A DNA stretch of 64,000 nucleotides, from positions 1-64,000 of the forward strand of contig JAZNGA010000007.1 in assembly GCA_045576235.1 (NCBI GenBank). Reading direction: 5' to 3'. This document shows positions 52,268 to 60,884 of this stretch, in pieces. This stretch comes from SIG437 sp045576235 (GTDB lineage: Bacteria; Bacillota; Clostridia; UBA1381; UBA9506). The notes below the pieces were generated by a model. It saw only the letters and a list, made by a program, of their open reading frames with translations, had not been told where the DNA came from and made no database searches. Each line of letters starts with the position of its first letter. The first letter of the stretch is position 1. The position numbers and the translations under genes are program-made.

Positions 52268-52290
52268 TCGCCAAAAGTTAACGACATTTT
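52241..52290 (-). terminator. Terminator of spoVG containing Spo0A-box-like sequences
   Basis: A perfect 14-bp inverted repeat AAAATGTCGTTAAC (52244-52257) / GTTAACGACATTTT (52277-52290) with a 19-base loop, followed on the minus strand by T residues. The loop holds the TTCGACA element of the spoIIG promoter. Confidence 0.8.
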
Positions 52291-52327
52291 CCTTGTTTTT
52301 ATGATAGGTGCCGTGTCAAAAGCAATC

Positions 52328-52612
52328 TTATTCCGCAAGGGCTTCTTCAGTTTCTTCTGCAAGAGCAGCGTGGTATTGTTTTAAAATTGCTTTTTCCATA
52401 ATATCGCGCATTTCAGGAACGATAGGATGGGCAATATCTTTATATTCTCCTTCAGGTGTTTTTCTGCTTGGCATTGCAATAAAAAGCTTTTCGCCGCCTG
52501 AGATAACCTTAATGTCGTGGATGACAAAGCAGTTATCAAAAGTTACGGACACAACGGCTTTCATTTTTGAGTCTAAATTAATTTTTCTGATTCTGATATC
52601 TGTAATATCCAT
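52328..52612 (-). CDS. spoVG: SpoVG, site-specific RNA/DNA-binding regulator
   Basis: 94 residues, full length. MDITDIRIRKINLDSKMKAVVSVTFDNCFVIHDIKVI and MPSRKTPEGEYKDIAHPI are the SpoVG signature. The protein influences septation and gene expression in many Firmicutes. GGGAGAAG lies before the ATG. In B. subtilis it is SigH-dependent; no good SigH promoter could be seen in the upstream region here. It ends in a terminator that overlaps the spoIIG control region. Confidence 0.96.
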   Translation of the reverse strand: MDITDIRIRKINLDSKMKAVVSVTFDNCFVIHDIKVISGGEKLFIAMPSRKTPEGEYKDIAHPIVPEMRDIMEKAILKQYHAALAEETEEALAE

Positions 52613-52743
52613 ATGTCTTCTCCCTGTTAAATTTTAATGATGATATTATTTTAAAAAAAATTATAGAAAATATACCTTTTATTTGTAAAAAGGTCTTTTA
52701 TTTTTTTTTATGTTGTAATATAATAATGAAAGAGGTGACTGAT

Positions 52744-54129
52744 ATGAACAATTTTGATTTGAGTTCAATAGATTCAAAAAAACCAATATATTTTATCGGC
52801 ATTGGCGGAATCAGCATGAGTGCGCTTGCTGTCATCCTTCATTCTGACGGGTTTTGCGTGAGAGGTTCGGATTTCAAAGAGAGTGACATTACATTTTCCT
52901 TAGAGAAAAAAGGAATTGAGGTTTTAATAGGTCACAAGTCCGAAAATGTGGGAGAGCCATCGCTTGTTGTTTACACGGCGGCAATAAAGGAGGATAATCC
53001 CGAACTGATAAAAGCAAGGTCGCTCGGAGCTCCCGTGATTGAACGCGCTGTTTTGCTGGGAGCCATAATGAAAAGATATAAAAATGCAATCGCAGTTTCA
53101 GGCACCCATGGAAAAACAACGACGACATCAATGGTAGCAGAGGTGCTCTTCGCGGCAAAGCTTGACCCGACTGTTTTAGTTGGCGGAATGCTGCCGAGCA
53201 TTGGAGGGAACCTCTATGATGGCGGCAAGGAATATATGGTCACGGAGGCTTGTGAATATTGCGGAAGCTTTTTAAAGTTCTGTCCCACGGTTTCAATTAT
53301 TTTAAATGTTGAGGAAGACCATCTTGACTATTTTAAAGATATAGACGATATAGTAAACTGTTTTTCAGAGTTTGTGGAGTTGACTCCAAAAAACGGAGCA
53401 GTCATTGTAAATTTTGACGATGAAGACGCTGTTAAAACAGTCGGAAAAACATCAAAAAAAGTCATAAGCTTTGGTGTTATAAACAAAAAGGCTGATTATG
53501 TTGCAGAAAACATAACATATTCAAATGAGGGCTGCGGAAATTTTGATGTTCTCTGCAAGGGTGAAAAGTTGATGGAGATTTCACTTTCAGTTCCCGGAGA
53601 ACACAACATAAAAAATGCACTGTCGGTGGTGGCGATGGCGGATTTCTTGGGAATAGAAAAGGAAGCAGTTAAAAAAGGATTAAGTGCTTTTCGCGGAACA
53701 GGAAGACGCTTTGAAAGAAAGGGCGAGAAAAATGGCGTTAAGCTCATTGACGACTACGCCCATCACCCAACGGAAATAAAGGCAACGCTTTCTTCGGCGC
53801 GAAATCTTGGAGGCAGAATTTTCTGCATTTTTCAGCCACACACATACACAAGGTCATTTAAGCTGAAGGATGAATTTGCAGTCAGTTTTTATGATTGTCA
53901 TGAAGTTATTTTTGCTGACATCTATGCAGCAAGAGAAAAAGACACAGGTCTTATTTCATCGAAAGACCTGGCAGACGCTGTAAATGAAGTGAGCAAAAAT
54001 GCAAAATATGTTGGAGACTTTGAGTCAATTAAAAAATATGTTATGGAAAACGCTATGCCGGGAGATGTGATAATCACAATGGGTGCAGGAGACATATATA
54101 AAGTAGGAGATATGATAATTAAGGAATAA
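52744..54129 (+). CDS. murC: UDP-N-acetylmuramate--L-alanine ligase
   Basis: Adds L-alanine to UDP-MurNAc in peptidoglycan precursor synthesis. 461 residues. IYFIGIGGISMSALA nucleotide motif, ATP-binding SGTHGKTTTTSMV, EEDHLDYF, and DDYAHHPTEIKAT with the conserved histidines. ATG 52744 has AGAGGTGA six bases upstream; the ATG six codons earlier includes that site. The frameshifted AraC gene begins about 100 bases later. Confidence 0.97.
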   Translation: MNNFDLSSIDSKKPIYFIGIGGISMSALAVILHSDGFCVRGSDFKESDITFSLEKKGIEVLIGHKSENVGEPSLVVYTAAIKEDNPELIKARSLGAPVIERAVLLGAIMKRYKNAIAVSGTHGKTTTTSMVAEVLFAAKLDPTVLVGGMLPSIGGNLYDGGKEYMVTEACEYCGSFLKFCPTVSIILNVEEDHLDYFKDIDDIVNCFSEFVELTPKNGAVIVNFDDEDAVKTVGKTSKKVISFGVINKKADYVAENITYSNEGCGNFDVLCKGEKLMEISLSVPGEHNIKNALSVVAMADFLGIEKEAVKKGLSAFRGTGRRFERKGEKNGVKLIDDYAHHPTEIKATLSSARNLGGRIFCIFQPHTYTRSFKLKDEFAVSFYDCHEVIFADIYAAREKDTGLISSKDLADAVNEVSKNAKYVGDFESIKKYVMENAMPGDVIITMGAGDIYKVGDMIIKE

Positions 54130-54231
54130 AAGATTGGGGCTATGCTCCGCTTTGGCAGGAAAGCATACACAGGTTTTGTCTCTTGCTTGACTTTTTTGCT
54201 CTCGCTGTTAAAATGTGTTACAGGTGATGAT

Positions 54232-55069
54232 ATGTTTGATGTTGAGAAGGATAAACTTTTTTTCCGCGACGAGAAATTTCCTGTTATATTGCATATGGGA
54301 AAAAGTATTGACGGGATTTATAGTCGTTTCCACGAGGAAATTGAAATCAAGCTTGTGAAATCAGGTCGTCTAACTGCTATGGTTGATGCAAAACCTATCA
54401 CGGCAGAAGAAGGGGAGATAATTTTTATCAACCCATATGAAATTCATTCAAACCTTTATGTTAACGGGGAGGAGGGCATTTATGACCTGCTTATACTTGA
54501 CATTGATTTTTTTGAAAAGGCAGGAATAAGCGGAATTGACCTCAGGAAGCTTTTTTCAGAGAAAAAGATGAGGTTTAATAATCTTATAAAAAATCAAAAA
54601 GCATCTGATGTGTTGCGTCGACTTGCGGAATGCTCTGCATTTGAGGCTGACTGCGAGAAACTCTATTTTGCTCGAATTTTTTGCTTTGCTAATTCAATCT
54701 GAAACATCAACTGTTGAGGTTGTAAATCAATATGAAAGTGTGAGATTTTTCCGCTCCATTGAGCCCGCTGTTATGAAAATCCGCGATGAATACTTTAATA
54801 AGTTATCAGGAGAAGAGCTTGCGAAAATGTGCGGAATGAGCAGATATCATTTTTGCCGTGTGTTTAAGCGCGTTATGGGAGCAACTCCCGTGCAGTATCA
54901 GACACAATATCGTCTTCATGTTGCCGATGTTTTATTGCAAAATCATGATTTGAGTATTTCGGAAATCGCGGCGCAGATTGGCTTTGAAGACGAGGCGTAT
55001 TTTAGTCGTTGCTATAAAAAACTCAGGGGAATTCCCCCTAAAAAAGGAAGAAATAAGGATCTCAAATAA
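54232..55069 (+). pseudogene. AraC-family transcriptional regulator disrupted by a +1 frameshift
   Basis: N-terminal cupin-type sensor (EEIEIKLVKSGRLTAMVDAKP, EGEIIFINPYEIHSNL) from 54232, and C-terminal AraC helix-turn-helix (SGEELAKMCGMSRYHFCRVFKRVMG and SISEIAAQIGFEDEAYFSRCYKK) ending at 55069. The two parts are in different frames. Dropping one T from the TTTT run at 54666-54669 restores an uninterrupted protein (EKLYLLEFFALLIQSE), about 279 residues. As it stands translation ends at 54702 before the HTH. Either a recent inactivating mutation or a sequencing error in a homopolymer. AGGTGATGAT precedes ATG 54232. Confidence 0.8.
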
Positions 55070-55103
55070 AAGTCAGTTTTGTGTGCTGGCTTTTATTTTT
55101 TTT
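55068..55103 (+). terminator. Terminator of the AraC-family gene
   Basis: AAAAGTCAG pairs with CTGGCTTTT (one G-U pair), followed by ATTTTTTTT. It follows the regulator stop directly. Confidence 0.7.
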
Positions 55104-55244
55104 GTCATATTGTAGCACATATGACCTTAAAAGAAAGATTTATCTTAATTAAAGAGCAAAAATGTCCAGACATACAGCAATTATGTGCATGGATTTGTAG
55201 GGTTAGCAATGATATAATATTAAAAAGTAAAGGAGATGTGCATT

Positions 55245-56609
55245 ATGAAAGCGTTGATTATTGGCGGCGGGGTTGCCGCAGAAATACATTGTAAGGTTCT
55301 GACCGGTTTAAATGTGAAAATTGAAGCGGTTTTCGACATAAAACCGGATAGCGCAAAGGAGCTGGCAGAAAAATTTGGCGCTGTTGCTTATGATGATCTT
55401 GATGCCGCTTTGAAGACGGACATTGACTTTGCCGTCATCTGCACGCCAAATGGCACTCATCCAAAACTTTTAATTCAGGTTATGAAGGCGGGAAAGAATG
55501 TCGTTGTCGAAAAACCTTTTGGTCTGACCGTGAAGGAATGTGATGAGGTTCTGGATGTTTTGAAGGAGACGAAGGTTATCTGTGCGCCTATTTCACAACT
55601 AAGGTTTTTCCCTGTTTTTTGTAATATTGATGAAAACCTCAGCATGGATGTTGATGACATTGAAAGATGCATCAGTCCCCGAACGAAGGCAATTATGGCA
55701 GTCCATTATTGCTCCTATCCCTGCAATATGGACAGAATTATGGAAATTGCAAACAAACATAATCTGATTGTCATTGAAGATGTGTCTCATGCTCAGGGCG
55801 GAAGATATAAAGGCAAAAGGCTTGGAACTTTCGGGGACATTGCCGCAATGTCTATGATGTCATCAAAATCATTTGCCGTTGGTGAATGTGGAATGCTTAT
55901 CACTGACAACATAAAATATTATCAGCGAGCGATGGCGTATGGTCACTATGAGAGAAATAATGAAAATTTCATTCAGGACAATGAAGAATTAGAGCCATTT
56001 TTCGGGCTGCCTCTTGGCGGAGTAAAGGCCAGACTCAATCAGGTCTCTGCAGCAATAGGAAGAGTTCAGCTTAAATATTATGATGAAAGAATTGAAGAGA
56101 TAGATAAGGCAATGAATTATCTATGGGATTTGATTGAAGAAATTCCCGGCATTCGAGCAATTCGCCCTGAAAAGGGGAGCGGCTCAACAAATGCAGGCTG
56201 GTATGCAAATAAGGGAATATATGACCCTGCAGCATTCCATGGTCTTTCAGCAAAAAAATTCTGTGAAGCAGTGAGAGCTGAAATGGGAGACAATGGACAT
56301 ACTTATGCAGGAGGAAACTTCTGCCTGCACACACACAATCTTTTTAAAAAGCTTGATTTCAGAAATGCAGGGAAAGCATCAACAATTGAATATATGGATG
56401 CAATAGAATATTATGGTGCTGTAAATTGCGACAAATCCGTTGGGGACAATTGCATTTCAGGTCCATGGATCAAAAAATATAATAAAGAATTGATTGAAAA
56501 CATTGCCGCTTGCTTCAAGAAGGTTGCCGACAACCATATGCAGCTTATTGAGGCATTTAAAGATGACGAGTCCAAAGTGAATGGGCGTTGGTATGGCTTA
56601 GTGGACTAA
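55245..56609 (+). CDS. Chimera: N-terminal Gfo/Idh/MocA Rossmann domain joined to truncated DegT/DnrJ/EryC1 aminotransferase
   Basis: 454 residues. Residues 1-122 are the beginning of a Gfo/Idh oxidoreductase (ALIIGGGVAAEIHCKVL, ICTPNGTH, VVEKPFGLTVKECDEV, APISQLRFFP). From about 123 the sequence is the interior of a DegT-type PLP aminotransferase (VFCNIDENLSMDVDDIE, CISPRTKAIMAVHYCSYPC, EDVSHAQGG with the PLP aspartate, SSKSFAVGECGM with the lysine K208). Missing are about 200 C-terminal residues of the oxidoreductase and about 110 N-terminal residues of the aminotransferase. An in-frame deletion between two neighbouring genes is the simplest explanation. AAAGGAG lies nine bases before the ATG. 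Confidence 0.82.
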   Translation: MKALIIGGGVAAEIHCKVLTGLNVKIEAVFDIKPDSAKELAEKFGAVAYDDLDAALKTDIDFAVICTPNGTHPKLLIQVMKAGKNVVVEKPFGLTVKECDEVLDVLKETKVICAPISQLRFFPVFCNIDENLSMDVDDIERCISPRTKAIMAVHYCSYPCNMDRIMEIANKHNLIVIEDVSHAQGGRYKGKRLGTFGDIAAMSMMSSKSFAVGECGMLITDNIKYYQRAMAYGHYERNNENFIQDNEELEPFFGLPLGGVKARLNQVSAAIGRVQLKYYDERIEEIDKAMNYLWDLIEEIPGIRAIRPEKGSGSTNAGWYANKGIYDPAAFHGLSAKKFCEAVRAEMGDNGHTYAGGNFCLHTHNLFKKLDFRNAGKASTIEYMDAIEYYGAVNCDKSVGDNCISGPWIKKYNKELIENIAACFKKVADNHMQLIEAFKDDESKVNGRWYGLVD

Positions 56610-56630
56610 TATTATATATAGTGAAAACAT

Positions 56631-56659
56631 TTGATTTTTTCTTAAAATAGGTGTATAAT
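56631..56659 (+). promoter_or_regulatory. SigA-type promoter of the amidohydrolase gene
   Basis: TTGATT, 17-base spacer, TATAAT. It lies in the apparent upstream extension of the frame, supporting the ATG at 56696. Confidence 0.78.
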
Positions 56660-56695
56660 TACTATAACAAAGATTTGACAAGAGGAGAAGAAAAT

Positions 56696-57568
56696 ATGTT
56701 TAAAATTGATGCCCACAACCATCCGGATTTTCACGGATATAACCATGAAAAAATATTAGCCAATATGGAACAGAATGGAATTAATAAGACTATTTTGCTT
56801 CCCTGGGAAAACCCGTGGGATGAAAACAGTTTGCGAAATAAAAGCGTTTGTCCAAGCCCTTTATGTGAGGATGTTCCCGTTTCCTTTGACAGGTGTTTGA
56901 ATTACTATGAAAAATCGCCCGAAAAATTTATCCTTGGATATTGTCCTGACCCGAGAAAACCTGATGCTCTCTTTAAAATGAAGTCGGCAGTGGACACATA
57001 TGGCGTTAAAGTTTGCGGAGAGGTTAAGTTCAGAATGATGTATGATAATCCTGATGCTATTGACCTTTTTCGTTTTTGTGGGGAACAGGGAGTGCCTGTT
57101 GTTTTGCATATAGATAATGCAACTGCTCACATGGCGCCACCGTTTGCTAATCGCAGGCACTATTGGTATGGTGGCGATATCTTCACTCTTGAAAGAGTGC
57201 TCGAGCTTTGTCCCGAAACAAACTTCTTAGGACATGCTCCGGGATTTTGGGGATGCATTTCCGGTGATGATGAATGGAAGACTGTGGCTTATCCAGAAGG
57301 CCCCGTTGTTCCCGGCGGTCATGTCGAGAGACTTCTTGAAAAATTTGAAAACCTTTATTGTGATTGCTCTGCGGGGTCAGCCTGCATAGCTTTAGGGCGC
57401 GATAAGGAATATACGAAGAAGCTTTTTGAGACATATCCCGACAGATTTGTCTTTGCCCGTGATGAATTCAGCTCTAAACTTGATGAACTCATTGATAGCC
57501 TCAAGCTTTCAGACGAAATTCTTCAAGGCTTTTATCATGGAAACATTGAAAAACTTATGGGAATGTAA
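56696..57568 (+). CDS. Amidohydrolase-family TIM-barrel protein
   Basis: 290 residues. Metal motif DAHNHPDF near the start, LHIDNAT, GHAPGFWGC, and a late FARDEF aspartate, typical of the amidohydrolase-related (PF04909-type) group that decarboxylates or hydrolyses small carboxylic acids and lactones. No signal peptide. GAGGAG lies eight bases before ATG 56696. Its neighbours (sugar oxidoreductase and sugar aminotransferase fragments, AraC regulator) suggest sugar-derived substrates, but this is inference. Confidence 0.85.
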   Translation: MFKIDAHNHPDFHGYNHEKILANMEQNGINKTILLPWENPWDENSLRNKSVCPSPLCEDVPVSFDRCLNYYEKSPEKFILGYCPDPRKPDALFKMKSAVDTYGVKVCGEVKFRMMYDNPDAIDLFRFCGEQGVPVVLHIDNATAHMAPPFANRRHYWYGGDIFTLERVLELCPETNFLGHAPGFWGCISGDDEWKTVAYPEGPVVPGGHVERLLEKFENLYCDCSAGSACIALGRDKEYTKKLFETYPDRFVFARDEFSSKLDELIDSLKLSDEILQGFYHGNIEKLMGM

Positions 57569-57575
57569 AAAATTA

Positions 57576-57617
57576 GGCTGTAGCAAAATAAACTCATTTT
57601 GCTACAGCCCTTTTTTT
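57576..57617. terminator. Bidirectional terminator between converging amidohydrolase and comM genes
   Basis: GGCTGTAGCAAAAT pairs with ATTTTGCTACAGCC, followed by seven T. Same element as at 22245-22282. Confidence 0.92.
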
Positions 57618-57643
57618 GTTTCATTAGATATGTTTTTTTAGGC

Positions 57644-59170
57644 TTAAGTTCTGTCTAAGCTTCTGTATTGTATGGCTTCTGCAATGTGCTGGGAACAGAT
57701 ATCTTTGCTTCCGGCAAGGTCAGCAATTGTTCTTGCGACTTTAAGGATTCTGTTATGAGCGCGGGCAGAAAGACCCAGTTTTTCAAAAGCCACTTTTAAG
57801 AGCTCGGCTTCTCCTTCGCCTAAAGCACAATATTCTTCAACGAGAGCAGGAGTCATCTGTGAGTTTGAATATATTCCGCTTATGTCTTTAAAACGCTCAA
57901 GTTGAATTTGTCTTGCAGCAATAACCTTCGCCCTGATTGAATCCGAAGTTTCCTGAGGCCTTTTCGACTTTAAGTCAGAATATTTCACAGAAGGCACGCT
58001 GACATGAATATCAATTCTGTCGAGAAGCGGACCGCTTATCTTTGCAAGATATTGCTTAACCTGAGCTTCTGAACATGTGCATTTTCTTGCTGTGTCGCCA
58101 TAGTAGCCACACTTGCAGGGGTTCATTGCTGCGATTAGCATTGTGTTTGCAGGATATGTGAGCGTTGCGGAAACTCTTGCTATTGTGACAACACCGTCTT
58201 CTAATGGCTGGCGCATAACTTCAAGTGTGTCTTTGGAGAATTCGGGAAGTTCATCCAAAAACAACACGCCATTATGAGCCAAGCTGATTTCACCCGGTCT
58301 TGGAACTCTTCCTCCTCCTGCAATGCCTGCAGCCGAGATTGTGTGATGTGGTGAGCGGAAGGGTCTTGCTGAAAGAAGCGGCGTCTTTTCGGGAAGCACG
58401 CCTGCTATGCTGTGAATTTTCGTGACCTCCAACGCCTCTTCAAAAGACAGCGGCGGTAAAATGGAAGGAATTCTCTGCGCAAGCATTGTCTTGCCTGAGC
58501 CCGGAGAGCCGATTAAAAGGGCATTATGTCCGCCTGCAGCTGCAACGGTTAAAGCCCTTTTTGCGTGTTCCTGTCCTTTAACATCTGAAAAATCCACGCC
58601 ATATTTACTGAAATTCTCAAAAATTAAATCAACATTTTCTTCATATTTTTCGAGGAGCTTTTCCCCTGAAAAATGCGCAACAATCTCCCCAAGGGTTTTG
58701 GCAGGGAAAATTTCAGCACCTTTTATTGCGGCTGCCTCGTGCTTGTTTTCATCAGGAAGTATGATTTTTGTGATTCCGCTTTGAACAGCAGAGATAATCA
58801 TTGGAAGCGCGCCACAAACTGGGCGGAGCTCTCCCGTTAATGAGAGTTCTCCTAAAAACATATAGTCAAAAACTTCTTTGTTTTTTATTTGCTCTGTGCA
58901 CATTAGAATTCCCATGCATATCGGAAGGTCGTAAAAAGGACCTTCTTTTTTTATGTGTGCAGGGGCGAGATTTATGGTTATTCTTTTTAGTGGGAACTCA
59001 AGATAGGAATTTTTAACAGCAGCTCTGACGCGTTCTCTTGATTCTTTGACTGCTGTGTCAGGAAGGCCGACAACATCAAAGGCAGGAAGCCCTTTAGAGA
59101 CATCGGCTTCTACATCGACAATATATCCGTCTATGCCAAAAAGACCGCAACTTTTGATTTTTGCTATCAT
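57644..59170 (-). CDS. comM: ComM/YifB-family magnesium-chelatase-like AAA+ ATPase
   Basis: 508 residues, normal length. N-terminal ribosomal-S5-like fold (GIDGYIVDVEADVSKGLPAFDVVG, AVKESRERVRAA), AAA+ core with Walker A IGSPGSGKTML and Walker B LFLDELPEF, a cysteine-bearing zinc segment CKCGYYGDTARKCTC and the C-terminal Mg-chelatase domain. ComM extends branch migration during natural transformation in other bacteria; the ComEA-like gene at 15955 would fit. The start is ATG 59170. Confidence 0.95.
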   Translation of the reverse strand: MIAKIKSCGLFGIDGYIVDVEADVSKGLPAFDVVGLPDTAVKESRERVRAAVKNSYLEFPLKRITINLAPAHIKKEGPFYDLPICMGILMCTEQIKNKEVFDYMFLGELSLTGELRPVCGALPMIISAVQSGITKIILPDENKHEAAAIKGAEIFPAKTLGEIVAHFSGEKLLEKYEENVDLIFENFSKYGVDFSDVKGQEHAKRALTVAAAGGHNALLIGSPGSGKTMLAQRIPSILPPLSFEEALEVTKIHSIAGVLPEKTPLLSARPFRSPHHTISAAGIAGGGRVPRPGEISLAHNGVLFLDELPEFSKDTLEVMRQPLEDGVVTIARVSATLTYPANTMLIAAMNPCKCGYYGDTARKCTCSEAQVKQYLAKISGPLLDRIDIHVSVPSVKYSDLKSKRPQETSDSIRAKVIAARQIQLERFKDISGIYSNSQMTPALVEEYCALGEGEAELLKVAFEKLGLSARAHNRILKVARTIADLAGSKDICSQHIAEAIQYRSLDRT

Positions 59171-59189
59171 GATGATACCCCTTTAAAAT

Positions 59190-60251
59190 TTATTTCAGTT
59201 CAATCAACTCTTTTTCAGAAGTTGTAAGGTTTATGTGTCCGTTATATGTAACAACAAGCAAGTCCTCGATTCTGACTCCGCCAAAATTTTCAACATAGAT
59301 TCCGGGCTCAACAGTCATTAAAATTCCGCTTTTGAGCTTATCTACAGACCTCTTTGAAAGAACAGGGCTTTCGTGGACATTAAGCCCTAAACTATGGCCT
59401 AATGCGTGGCCAAAGTTTTTTCCATAGCCTGCATCTTTTATTATGTTGCGGGCAACAGAATCGATGTAGGCGTTGTCAACATTGGGCTTAACCTCCGCTA
59501 TAGCAGCTTTTTGCGCCGCTAAAACCGTGTTATAGATTTTTTTCTGCTCGCTTGTCGCTTTGCCGCAGACAACCGTTCTTGTCATATCGGAGCAATAGCC
59601 TTCATATTTGCAACCAAAATCAAGCGTTATAAAATCGCCTTTTTCAATAATCTTGTCGCTTGCGACTCCGTGAGGCATAGCAGAACGCTTGCCCGACGCA
59701 CAAATTGTTTCAAAGGCAATCGCTTCCGCGCCTGATTTCAGCATATAATAGTCGAGCATTAGTGCGATGTCTTTTTCTGTTTTGCCGGGCTCAATTTTAT
59801 CAAGAATAAATGAAAAGGCTCTGTCTGCAATTTGTGCTGCAGTTTTTATATGTTCAATTTCTTTTTCAGTTTTAATCTGGCGTTCACGCGAGATAATGCG
59901 ACTGATGCCAACCAGCTCTGCACCATATGGTGATAAATCAGAATGAAGCTTGCTATATGATGAATATGTGATGAAATCATCCTCAAAGCCAATTGTCCTG
60001 TAGCCTTCTTCTATTATTTTTGAGGCTACTGTTTCAATTGATATGTCACATAAAGTGAAGAAGGGCGCCTGCTCTCCTGCCTGAATAAAATATCTTGAAT
60101 CTGTAAAGATGAAACAATCAGAAGATGTCAAAAGGAGCACCGCATCAGCACTTTTAAAGCCGCTGAAATAAAAAATGTTTTCAGGGGAAGTTATAATTAA
60201 TGCGTCTGTTTTGCTGTTTAAAAGAGTTTTCTGTATTGCTGCCGTGTTCAA
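59190..60251 (-). CDS. Xaa-Pro aminopeptidase-like M24 metallopeptidase
   Basis: 353 residues. N-terminal creatinase-like domain, then the M24 domain with TLDFGCKYEGYCSDMTRT (two metal-binding aspartates), GHALGHSLGLNVHE (histidine) and MTVEPGIY plus GVRIED (glutamates): all five ligands are present. It cleaves N-terminal residues before proline. TTG 60251 is chosen because GGGAGGA lies six bases upstream, while the TTG at 60266 lies inside that site. It is followed 19 bases later by comM. Confidence 0.93.
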   Translation of the reverse strand: MNTAAIQKTLLNSKTDALIITSPENIFYFSGFKSADAVLLLTSSDCFIFTDSRYFIQAGEQAPFFTLCDISIETVASKIIEEGYRTIGFEDDFITYSSYSKLHSDLSPYGAELVGISRIISRERQIKTEKEIEHIKTAAQIADRAFSFILDKIEPGKTEKDIALMLDYYMLKSGAEAIAFETICASGKRSAMPHGVASDKIIEKGDFITLDFGCKYEGYCSDMTRTVVCGKATSEQKKIYNTVLAAQKAAIAEVKPNVDNAYIDSVARNIIKDAGYGKNFGHALGHSLGLNVHESPVLSKRSVDKLKSGILMTVEPGIYVENFGGVRIEDLLVVTYNGHINLTTSEKELIELK

Positions 60252-60358
60252 AAAAATTCCTCCCAAGAAAAAATGCTATAGTAAGTATAACACTTTTTTC
60301 ATATTTTTTCAACCATATTCATAAGATAAAACATCTGTTTTTTTGAGGAGAAAACGAA

Positions 60359-60820
60359 ATGAAATCAGTTTTAAAAGGTGAAACAAACAAAATATTAATA
60401 CTAATTTTGCTGACGCTTCTTTTTATCTTATGGGCAAGAGTAATTTCTTTCGAAATAAGGCAGGGTGCATTTACGCAAAATCTTGACACGGTATTAAAAC
60501 GCGTAGCTTGTGCCGAGTGGTTTGGATGGGAGGTTGACCCGGGAAGCGAAAAATGTGAAAAAATAAAAATCCCAAATGAGTTTAGCGATGTTTATAAAAA
60601 TTATAACAGCCTGCAGAAAAAAGGTGGATTTAATTTAGAGCATTACAAAGGGAAATCTGTTTTGAAATATACATATATAGTCTTAAATCCGCCAAAGGAT
60701 TCAGGAAGCACATTCTATGTTAATCTCATTATTTATGAAGGCGAGATGATTGGCGGAGATGTGCAGACCGTGGAGCTAAATGGTGTTATGCTTCCGATTG
60801 TGAGAGCTCGTGGTGAATAG
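60359..60820 (+). CDS. DUF4830-family membrane-anchored protein
   Basis: 153 residues with one N-terminal membrane segment (ILILILLTLLFILWARVI). The extracytoplasmic part has FGWEVDPGSEKCEKIKIPNEFSDVYKNYNSLQ, GFNLEHYKGKSVLKYTY and the final strand pair, the features of DUF4830. GAGGAG lies eight bases before the ATG. Its stop codon is inside the SigG-type promoter of the next gene. Function unknown. Confidence 0.8.
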   Translation: MKSVLKGETNKILILILLTLLFILWARVISFEIRQGAFTQNLDTVLKRVACAEWFGWEVDPGSEKCEKIKIPNEFSDVYKNYNSLQKKGGFNLEHYKGKSVLKYTYIVLNPPKDSGSTFYVNLIIYEGEMIGGDVQTVELNGVMLPIVRARGE

Positions 60821-60843
60821 AAAGCCATCTTTTGGACATAATT
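60814..60843 (+). promoter_or_regulatory. Candidate SigG (forespore) promoter of the SpoVAF-like gene
   Basis: TGAATA (60814-60819), 17-base spacer, CATAATT (60837-60843): full -35 match and five of seven -10 matches with TGAATA - 17/18 - CATACTA. It overlaps the stop codon of the DUF4830 gene. Confidence 0.65.
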
Positions 60844-60884
60844 CTTATAAGTTATAAAACTATTATGCCAAAAGAGGTGTCCTG

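Noticed and set aside
52613..52743. SigH promoter for spoVG
   Set aside because: AAAGGTATA on the minus strand resembles a -35 but no GAAT-type -10 follows at 11-12 bases.
54660..54705. Programmed ribosomal frameshift in the AraC gene
   Set aside because: There is no slippery heptamer, no downstream pseudoknot visible, and AraC regulators are not known to use frameshifting; a simple one-base insertion is more likely.
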